A stretch of 27,165 bases of DNA from a virus. Shown here piece by piece: positions 9,088 through 16,241 of this stretch. Position 1 is the stretch's first letter; the number at the start of each line of letters is the position of its first letter. Under the pieces are notes generated by a model. It saw only the letters and a program-made list of their open reading frames with translations, was not told where the DNA came from and did no database searches. Both the position numbers and the translations under genes were made by a program. The DNA lies in IMG/VR virus record IMGVR_UViG_3300023281_001110, positions 1-27,165 of that record; one strand, given 5' to 3'.

Positions 9088-9131
9088 AAAAAAACAGGTG
9101 GGCTACTCCCCAGTATTGTCTGCCCACCTGT
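9088..9131 (-). terminator. Intrinsic terminator after the decoration gene
   Basis: A perfect 10-bp GC-rich stem (ACAGGTGGGC / GCCCACCTGT) with an 18-nt loop is followed, in minus-strand reading, by a run of seven Ts. It lies between the decoration protein stop and the 870-aa fibre start. It would end or attenuate the scaffold-coat-decoration transcript, so fibre genes downstream would be expressed by read-through or an unseen promoter. Confidence 0.85.
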
Positions 9132-9148
9132 CCTTTTATTGTAGCTTA

Positions 9149-9523
9149 CTAGCCCGCGTTAACTGGTAGCAAGAACGCAATCATCTTAGTCGCATCAGCA
9201 GCAGCGGTTCCTTTAATAGTGGAATCATTCTGCTCAAAACGTCCAGACTCAAGCGTTACATACCTTACGTCACTCGCAGCCATAGTAATGGCCAAGTTAC
9301 CCTGACCCTGTAGCTGAGCTGGAGGTCTATCCCCAGCAGTGATTGTAATAGTATCCGCTGTACCACCGTCGAGGAATCCGAGGAGTACAGGTGAACCAAC
9401 ACCTGTCATATCCAAAGAAAATCCATCAGCTCCAGTGGCAATTGCAGTCCAACCAGCAGCTGGAAGGTCTGCACTTGCAGTGTTAAGGGTTAGCTCTGTA
9501 AGTGTTACGTTTGTAACTGCCAT
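9149..9523 (-). CDS. Head decoration protein
   Basis: 124-aa protein directly downstream of the coat gene and co-transcribed with it. Ala/Thr/Gly-rich and beta-rich (TLNTASADLPAAGWTAIATG, ITITAGDRPPAQLQGQGNLA, DVRYVTLESGRFEQNDSTIKG), ending KMIAFLLPVNAG. This size, composition and position just after the coat protein are typical of capsid decoration or cement proteins, which bind the outer capsid lattice and stabilise it after expansion. The start has an AAAGGGG site nine bases upstream. A small head-fibre or head-completion protein is an alternative. Function is inferred from synteny and composition. Confidence 0.65.
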   Translation of the reverse strand: MAVTNVTLTELTLNTASADLPAAGWTAIATGADGFSLDMTGVGSPVLLGFLDGGTADTITITAGDRPPAQLQGQGNLAITMAASDVRYVTLESGRFEQNDSTIKGTAAADATKMIAFLLPVNAG

Positions 9524-9539
9524 TTTCTAATCCCCTTTC

Positions 9540-10391
9540 TTATTGCGAGATACAGTCAGCGTTAGCCAACACGTATGGTCTCGTTATTTTATATCCGTAC
9601 AAGTGCAAGCCTTTAACAGCATCACTGAAAGCATTCTCTTGTCGATAGCCTTCAACACTGTTTATTTGCTCTGCATATGTAACGCCATCCGAGTGACCAG
9701 CGATAACGTAGTTTCGACCTGCACCAGCAGAAGGAAGGTTGTTAGACACAACGATTCTCATACCAGCAGCAGCGCCGATGATTCCGTTTTCAAGGTCTTC
9801 ACGGTTAGCAGCAGTACCATAGCTCACAAAGCTCGCGTTTTTCTGTAACCATCCGTGATAAAACGGAGGGATTACACACCAACGACCAGCTCTGGGTACA
9901 TTGTTGTCATCTAGCTTCACAGCTAAGTCAACAAGATTTTCATACGCATCCACGTTTGCACCGTCACCAATAATCATGGCTCCTAGCGCATTACCTGTGT
10001 CGCCTTGTGCTTGCATAGCAGACAATACCGAACTGTCGGCTGCATCTCCAAGACCCCAAGCTGCGTCACGCATCGCTACGTCCATCAACGCACCATCATC
10101 TTTTACCTGACGAGCATCTACATCATCCACTTGGAATGCAAAGTACTTCGCCTGATCTATGGTAAGTACCTGTTGAGCATCGTCAAGAGTCTCAGGTGTA
10201 ATAGATGTGGTGTTTTTTACATAATCGTCGATTGTTATTCGACCGATTGATGTGATACGGACGGTATCTCCTGATTGAGAGATATCGCCTTCATAGTTCC
10301 GATTACATAGGTTCACTGCTACGTGAGCATCGTTAAGATTCTCTAATAGCGTTGCGGCCCATAAACTCGGAATAAATCTGTCTACAGACAT
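9540..10391 (-). CDS. Major capsid protein (HK97 fold, P22 gp5-like)
   Basis: 283-aa coat protein. The N-terminal signature FIPSLWAATLLENLNDAHVA, followed by CNRNYEGDISQSGDTVRIT and TPETLDDAQQVLTIDQAKYF, is characteristic of the P22-coat-like/HK97-fold capsid proteins of many tailed phages. Further recognisable regions are the central DAAWGLGDAADSSVLSAM helix and the GIIGAAAGMRIVVSNNLPSA strand with the C-terminal GLHLYGYKITRPYVL. About 300 residues with no N-terminal delta domain fits a separate scaffold, which is encoded 19 bp upstream. An AGGAGA ribosome binding site precedes the start. Transcription is most likely from the promoter ahead of the scaffold gene, with termination after the decoration gene. 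I see no capsid protease in the window. Confidence 0.85.
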   Translation of the reverse strand: MSVDRFIPSLWAATLLENLNDAHVAVNLCNRNYEGDISQSGDTVRITSIGRITIDDYVKNTTSITPETLDDAQQVLTIDQAKYFAFQVDDVDARQVKDDGALMDVAMRDAAWGLGDAADSSVLSAMQAQGDTGNALGAMIIGDGANVDAYENLVDLAVKLDDNNVPRAGRWCVIPPFYHGWLQKNASFVSYGTAANREDLENGIIGAAAGMRIVVSNNLPSAGAGRNYVIAGHSDGVTYAEQINSVEGYRQENAFSDAVKGLHLYGYKITRPYVLANADCISQ

Positions 10392-10410
10392 GATTTCTCC
10401 TAGCTAATAG

Positions 10411-11223
10411 TTAGCCACCACGGAGAGCTTTATTTCTTATTTCTTTTGGAATTTTCATAATCTCTTGTGGTGACATATTTTTCATTTTATCTATAGTCAA
10501 CACTGAGGTACTTGTTGTGGCACGTTCGGGAGAACCTGCGGCTGCTTCTTTACGTTGCGCTAAGCGGGAATCAGAATTTTCAGACATACTATCTATGTAC
10601 TCCTTTGCATTAGTTATAGCTTCTTCTAATGTACGCCCTTGTTGATCCCATATAGGCATCTTGGCAACATCATCAGCAGCTATTCCTTTTGCTTCTGCAT
10701 ATCCATATACACGACTTGAAGCATCCGACGCTCTGCGTTCGGCATCATTAAGTTGATCGTCAGTGACTTGACCAGCCACAGTGTCAGGAGATGCACTATT
10801 CAGTTCTTCTCTCAATTCATCTTTTGCGGAGCTTAACGCTCGGGAATATGTATCTTCCTGCCGTTGTTCGGCTAGAGCATTTTTCCCTTCATCTGACATT
10901 ACATCGGATAATCCAACATCCATCAAACTGCGTATCCCTGCAATAGATTCTTGAGTATTTACAAGATCTGATTTAGTGGCAAACTCATCAAGCCTGTTTG
11001 TGAGGCGGTCTAGAGAACTAGTTGCACGATTAGTGACATGTTTACTGTCACTAAAGTCCTTCTTTAGTTGGTCTAGCTGCGACTGTAACGAACTTATAAG
11101 TGTGGATGGATCTGGATCAGCTTGTACTTCAACTTCATTACTAAGAGCCTCTTGCGCATCGGTATCTTCAGTAATATCAGCTTCTGTAGTCCACTCGGTC
11201 TGAGCATCTACTTCTTGCGTCAT
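10411..11223 (-). CDS. Capsid scaffolding protein
   Basis: 270-aa protein with scaffold hallmarks. It has an acidic N-terminus (EWTTEADITEDTDAQEAL), a predicted coiled coil at about residues 43-85 (LISSLQSQLDQLKKDF, LDRLTNRLDEFATKSD), further acidic/helical segments, and a short basic tail (IPKEIRNKALRGG) as used by scaffolds to bind coat protein. It lies immediately upstream of the coat gene. The start has a near-consensus AGGAGG site. It is the first gene after the TTGACG-TATAAA promoter, so scaffold, coat and decoration form one unit. No protease fusion is visible, so the scaffold may be released intact, as in P22-like assembly, rather than cleaved. Confidence 0.8.
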   Translation of the reverse strand: MTQEVDAQTEWTTEADITEDTDAQEALSNEVEVQADPDPSTLISSLQSQLDQLKKDFSDSKHVTNRATSSLDRLTNRLDEFATKSDLVNTQESIAGIRSLMDVGLSDVMSDEGKNALAEQRQEDTYSRALSSAKDELREELNSASPDTVAGQVTDDQLNDAERRASDASSRVYGYAEAKGIAADDVAKMPIWDQQGRTLEEAITNAKEYIDSMSENSDSRLAQRKEAAAGSPERATTSTSVLTIDKMKNMSPQEIMKIPKEIRNKALRGG

Positions 11224-11254
11224 TGTTCCTCCTTAGAACATCTGTTTGCATAAG

Positions 11255-11282
11255 TTTATAAGGGGTTAGCTATGTCCGTCAA
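11255..11282 (-). promoter_or_regulatory. Sigma70-type promoter for scaffold-coat-decoration
   Basis: In minus-strand reading, TTGACG at 11282-11277 and TATAAA at 11260-11255 are separated by 16 bp, each matching the sigma70 consensus at five of six positions. The pair falls exactly in the 59-bp gap between the stop of the 1652-aa gene and the scaffold start, one of the few gaps in an otherwise tightly packed block. The scaffold AGGAGG site follows at suitable distance. Confidence 0.7.
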
Positions 11283-14200
11283 CTACTGAAATTTTCGTTT
11301 AGACCTAGCGACTACCCTAGCTTCTTGAGTTATTGGTACTAGACCACGCGTAATGTATAGCGCGACATCTAATTCTGGATTCAATCTACGTAATGTTTTA
11401 CGCAATGAGGCACTGCGTTTATCAATCATTTTTAATTGTGCTGTTAGCATATTAAACGTGGCTCGATTTGTTGCAGTATTAATAGCGGTAATTAATTCAT
11501 CGTATGTATTAATTGGGTCTAAGCCTCGTCCATCTGTAAGATTATTTAACACACTTTTTCTTGCATCAAACGCTATGTCTAATTGCTCCCAATACTGACT
11601 CTGGTTATTAACATAATCATCTAATCGCATAAATTCATGGATTTCTTCAGGCCATTGTCCATAATTTAAATCAAAGAACTCATCAAATCTAGCTTGTTCA
11701 TCTGCCTCTAATGTTTCCCGCAGCGCAAATAGACGCTCGTCTATTTTGTCCCAATTACGAATGTTACCTATAAGTAATGATGGGTCATTTACTATGTCGT
11801 AGTACCTACCTACTGCACGTAATACAGGGTCTTCTGACTCGGCATAATCTATACCTGCGGCTTTGTAATACGCTTGCTTAGTCACAGCTAAGTCGTGCTT
11901 AATGTTTCTAAACTGCTTGCCAAATTCTTCTCTAGGAATTTGACCAGACTCTACTAATATAGCTAACTCTCTAGCTTCTTCTGCTGCAGTAGCCTCAGCT
12001 TTAGTAGCGTTTACCCGAAGGATCGCATCCATATCACCGCGATCCGCCAACTCTTGATTACGTGCATCAATCGCTCTTATAATTTCAGGGAACTGAGCCT
12101 CAACCTCAGTCTTTTCTGTAGAGGTAAGCTCTTTCCAATCACGGGCATACAGTTGTTGGGACCTATCATCACGACGTTCGTATGCTGTTACGGGTGCAGA
12201 TTTAATACCTGTTATGTTAGAACCTACCGCTAATACACTCGGGCGAGTGTATGTAGATGGGTCTGAAATAGAAAACTCTGGGTCTTGTGATACTTCATTC
12301 ATAAGGTCTTGCACAGTAAACGGTGCTTGTTGCTTCATTAAATTCCAAAAAGACAATCCGAGAACTCTTGGATCAGATGTTCTAAAATTAACCTCATCGC
12401 CTGTAAATGTTTCCTCCATAATAATGTCAAACAATCGCCCTACAGATGGACTGGCCTTTGTACGTGCTAATCGTGAACCTGCACTTGTAGGTCCTTCAGT
12501 TACAGCAGTCCCGAATAATGCTAGTAATGAATCCCATGAACCAAACAAAGACACATCTTGTCCCTGAGTTCTCACTCGCATGAAGTTAGAATCCCAATGG
12601 GGTTTTCCTTCCATGTCATACCGTATAGGACTCCAGTCAGTTTCTTCGCCATTCATTTCGTTCAATGCCCATGTAGCTACACTCATAGTTGCCATTGTGC
12701 GAACGATCATATCTCTTGCTAATGCCCCGTCAGGACCGTCTTTATACGCAGCTTTTTTAAGGATAGATAGCTGAGAACCGAAATAACGTGGAGCAAAAAA
12801 GATTGCTGACCCTATATCTGACGGTACTCCTGCCTTAAATCCAGTAGCTTCGTTGATAGATTGGATCATGTCTTCATGTGTGGCGATGTCTTTCCCTGCC
12901 ATCTGGCCCTGTAAGCCTAATTTCTTTAACGCCCCTCTGTTTTGCGTTGCATTCTTATACATTTGTAATCGCAACAAGTTACCTGTGCGACTGAAATGAT
13001 GATTAGACAATCGTGCACCTTTACCAATGAAAGGAAGATCAGTAACGCCACCTTTAAACATGAACTCGCCCATGTCGTCTAGCTTTGCCCAATACCCTCC
13101 ATCTTTAATAAAGCTCTCAATCAATGATTCATTATCTACTATGAACCTGTCATAAAATCTAGGATTCTTTAATGCGATTGATGAGTATGCAATCATTTTG
13201 GCTGAGCCAATAGGGTCCATACCTATTGCAAGAAGTCCCTGAATACCAATAGCCGAGAAGTCAAGAGTTGCCATAAGCGGTCGTGCAAAGTTATTAAAGG
13301 TTCTGACCAACCCACCAATGCCTGTATCATCAGCTACTTTTAGGTATCTATTTATTTCATTAGAAAATTCTCCCTCAAATGTTCGCCCTGAGAAAGTGAG
13401 ATTATCGAGAGTGCCTGTGGTTTCTCCTACTTGTTGCGCTTCTTCTTTAGCAGCATTGTATTTAGCCGTAGCTTCGTCTAATACCACTTGCTGTTTTTTA
13501 ATATCAGCGAGTGTTTGGTCATAGCTTCTTGCAGACTCAGCACGTTTTAATAGATTTTCTTGATTTCGTAATGCAGTAGATAAGGCTTCTAATCCTTTGT
13601 TTAATTCTCGATCTGCAAATAATTGATAGTCTTGAATCTCGCGAGCTGCTTGGTCAAATTGCATAGCACGAGTTCGTGGAGGTATAGTTCCCTCAACAAA
13701 CTCTGTAGCATATTTAGGATTGCTTTTTATTGCATTAGCATACTGATTAACACCTGCATTGACTTCATGATTTGCTTGATCTAATAATTTAATTATTTTT
13801 TGGGGATTATTACGAATGGCTTTATAGTTATCTGCTTCACCATTTATATATTCGTATAGTTCTTTCTGCGCTTTGCGAATAGCTTGCCGACGAGCCTTGT
13901 TAGGAGTGAATTCTTTATATTCAATTACTCCTGTCTTTGGGTTTGTCCATTTTTGTCGTCGTTTTTTGCCACTTACTTTATATAAGTCTGTATAGAGTTG
14001 GTCTAACTGTGTATATAAAGCCTTCGCATTAAGTGTTTGATGGTTTAATATTTGTGTAATCCCAGCATCTACTTGAGCACTTAGCTGACCGCGAGCAGAG
14101 CGAATTTTAAATAAATTCCTCCCATTAAAGTCAACGTTTGCTAACTTCCTAGTGAGGTTACGCAATGCATTATTTTGTGCCATGTAATCTTGTCTAGCAG

Positions 14201-16241
14201 CACCCCATTCAGGATTTAATTCAAGACGTTGTAATAATGTTTCCCCACCAATTCCTTTAACTTTGCCACTAGTTAACTCGTCCTTAAACCATTGTGCGTT
14301 TATACGGTCTAGCCCAGACTTAAGTCGTATTGCTAATGCCTGACGCGGTTGCATATAAAACTGTTCGATTTGTTCTATTGCTTCTTGCCCCCGTGGGCTA
14401 GATATAACTTCTCCAGTAACCTCATCTATCTCAAGTACTAAATCGTCAGTATTGCCTTTGCCTTTTTGGCGACTTTCAGCTACTTCCCACATTTGCCGTT
14501 GGTATTCAGCACCATCTGAAAATCCAACCTTACGTTCTTTCTCAAATGCCTTGTTACCAAAAGACTTAGCAGACATGGAGCTTTTCCCTCGTACTCCATC
14601 TCCAAATCCTTCGACAACAAATCTAGGGAAATACCCCCTAGCTTCATCCATACGCTCTACCACATCACCAAAATACGGCATGTTCTCAGGATTGAAATCA
14701 ACACCCTTCTTAGGGTTATAACGAGCAACAGATGCCTCTATTACTTCTTTAGGCATATCAGCAAAGGATTCCCCTGTAATACTATCCACGTCAATACCAG
14801 ACTGCTTCTCAGCCTCTAGTTGAATATCCAATTCTTTACGAATTCGATTAATTACTTCCTTGAAGGGCTTGCCTTTCTCTTTATGCCACTTCCATAACCC
14901 AGTGCCTTCTTCTATTTCTAGAATGCCCTCTGTTTTTAAACGAGGATCTAATTTACCTGATGAAGTAATCATGTCATCCCATGAATATTTCTTGCCATCT
15001 ATTTCTATTTTGAATTCATCTTTCTTGCCGCCACTCATTAACGCCTCAAAGTAGTTATCTTTTGTTGATGAATAACCTGCGGCAGCCATAGCCCGCATTT
15101 CGTACTTACTTGCTACTAATCCAGCAGTTTCTTTACCACCTAAAAAGGCATCCGTATCATCCCAGTTTTTCCATTGAATTTCTAGGCGACCTGTATTTTT
15201 GTCTATATTACGCCCAACGACAGGATATTTATTTCGCGATAACTCATAAGACAATTTTTCATAATCTTCAGAACTACGCACATACTCTTCGTCAAACCTT
15301 TTTATGTTTTTACTTTGAACTAGTTCTTCAAGTGTTTCAATGTTGCCGCTTAAAACACGTTTACGGTTTAATCCTCCAGAGAGGATTTCATCTCGTATAT
15401 CAATGTCAGTAATCTCAGGTTGAGGGAACGGACCTATTTCTGCAATAGCTCTTTGTTCGTCAGGTAGTAATTCTATGCCTTGTTTACGAGCTTCATCTGC
15501 ACGTTTCCGCAGTACATAGTCAGCTTGTTCTTCTCTAGCTTTTGCAATAAATTTAGCATTATCAACATTAATGCCTAATGACTTCATGGCTTTCATAGAT
15601 GCCTTTGCACCACCAACACCACCAAGCAAACCTACCGATAACGGAGCCGCTACCTTAAACCATGTTGGTGCAGACTCAGGAATAGTCTCTGATATTCCGC
15701 GTCCTGCCATACCAGCTCCAGCTACAAACCCTGTTTCCGCAGCAAATCGTGTGGGCATACTAATACCACGGGCACTAGCAATAGGCTCTACTAACATTTG
15801 TCCTGTTTTAGCTACACCTTGTGCACCTCTAAATGCAGCTTTACGTGCGCCTTGTGTAGCCGCCGCTCTTGCGGCAGCTCGCGCACCAAACGAACCAAGT
15901 TTTGTCGCAGCCCCTAATCCACCTAATGCAATTAAAGGTGTGGAAATACGTGTACCTTCACGTAATCCTGCACGAAGAATCTCGTCAACAGGACCTTTCC
16001 ATTGAGGAATCTTATCTACTAGCCCAAGTTTGTCAGCTATAGAAACGTCAACCTTGTCATACCAGTCGAGTGCGCTAGTAAAGAACCCCGCAACTCTAGA
16101 GGATTTTCTTCGCTCTTCTTCTTCCTTTTCTTTATCTGTTCTAGGTTGTTCAGACCAGATTCCAAAAGCGGGCTTACTCTCTGCGCGTTGTACACCTTGA
16201 GAATTAGACAACGACCTCAAGGTGTTTATTGGAATACCCAT
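11283..16241 (-). CDS. Giant virion protein, putative DNA-ejection/internal protein (1652 aa)
   Basis: Very large late protein. Residues 1-90 are charged and polar. Residues ~95-225 are Ala/Gly-rich and amphipathic (LIALGGLGAATKLGSFGARA, AAPLSVGLLGGVGGAKASMK), as in ejection proteins that insert into host membranes. Residues ~230-1000 are mostly helical, Lys/Glu/Gln-rich, with coiled-coil-like stretches (NQENLLKRAESARSYDQTLA). Residues ~1010-1340 form a distinct domain (TFNNFARPLMATLDFSAIGI, HHFSRTGNLLRLQMYKN, FFAPRYFGSQLSILKKAAY) seen in large proteins of other phages lacking a long tail. The C-terminal part is helical again. It overlaps the 921-aa gene by TAATG. I see no lysozyme or polymerase motif. 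Its place between portal and scaffold, with no tape-measure gene present, supports an internal/ejection role by inference. Confidence 0.65.
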   Translation of the reverse strand: MGIPINTLRSLSNSQGVQRAESKPAFGIWSEQPRTDKEKEEEERRKSSRVAGFFTSALDWYDKVDVSIADKLGLVDKIPQWKGPVDEILRAGLREGTRISTPLIALGGLGAATKLGSFGARAAARAAATQGARKAAFRGAQGVAKTGQMLVEPIASARGISMPTRFAAETGFVAGAGMAGRGISETIPESAPTWFKVAAPLSVGLLGGVGGAKASMKAMKSLGINVDNAKFIAKAREEQADYVLRKRADEARKQGIELLPDEQRAIAEIGPFPQPEITDIDIRDEILSGGLNRKRVLSGNIETLEELVQSKNIKRFDEEYVRSSEDYEKLSYELSRNKYPVVGRNIDKNTGRLEIQWKNWDDTDAFLGGKETAGLVASKYEMRAMAAAGYSSTKDNYFEALMSGGKKDEFKIEIDGKKYSWDDMITSSGKLDPRLKTEGILEIEEGTGLWKWHKEKGKPFKEVINRIRKELDIQLEAEKQSGIDVDSITGESFADMPKEVIEASVARYNPKKGVDFNPENMPYFGDVVERMDEARGYFPRFVVEGFGDGVRGKSSMSAKSFGNKAFEKERKVGFSDGAEYQRQMWEVAESRQKGKGNTDDLVLEIDEVTGEVISSPRGQEAIEQIEQFYMQPRQALAIRLKSGLDRINAQWFKDELTSGKVKGIGGETLLQRLELNPEWGAARQDYMAQNNALRNLTRKLANVDFNGRNLFKIRSARGQLSAQVDAGITQILNHQTLNAKALYTQLDQLYTDLYKVSGKKRRQKWTNPKTGVIEYKEFTPNKARRQAIRKAQKELYEYINGEADNYKAIRNNPQKIIKLLDQANHEVNAGVNQYANAIKSNPKYATEFVEGTIPPRTRAMQFDQAAREIQDYQLFADRELNKGLEALSTALRNQENLLKRAESARSYDQTLADIKKQQVVLDEATAKYNAAKEEAQQVGETTGTLDNLTFSGRTFEGEFSNEINRYLKVADDTGIGGLVRTFNNFARPLMATLDFSAIGIQGLLAIGMDPIGSAKMIAYSSIALKNPRFYDRFIVDNESLIESFIKDGGYWAKLDDMGEFMFKGGVTDLPFIGKGARLSNHHFSRTGNLLRLQMYKNATQNRGALKKLGLQGQMAGKDIATHEDMIQSINEATGFKAGVPSDIGSAIFFAPRYFGSQLSILKKAAYKDGPDGALARDMIVRTMATMSVATWALNEMNGEETDWSPIRYDMEGKPHWDSNFMRVRTQGQDVSLFGSWDSLLALFGTAVTEGPTSAGSRLARTKASPSVGRLFDIIMEETFTGDEVNFRTSDPRVLGLSFWNLMKQQAPFTVQDLMNEVSQDPEFSISDPSTYTRPSVLAVGSNITGIKSAPVTAYERRDDRSQQLYARDWKELTSTEKTEVEAQFPEIIRAIDARNQELADRGDMDAILRVNATKAEATAAEEARELAILVESGQIPREEFGKQFRNIKHDLAVTKQAYYKAAGIDYAESEDPVLRAVGRYYDIVNDPSLLIGNIRNWDKIDERLFALRETLEADEQARFDEFFDLNYGQWPEEIHEFMRLDDYVNNQSQYWEQLDIAFDARKSVLNNLTDGRGLDPINTYDELITAINTATNRATFNMLTAQLKMIDKRSASLRKTLRRLNPELDVALYITRGLVPITQEARVVARSKRKFQ

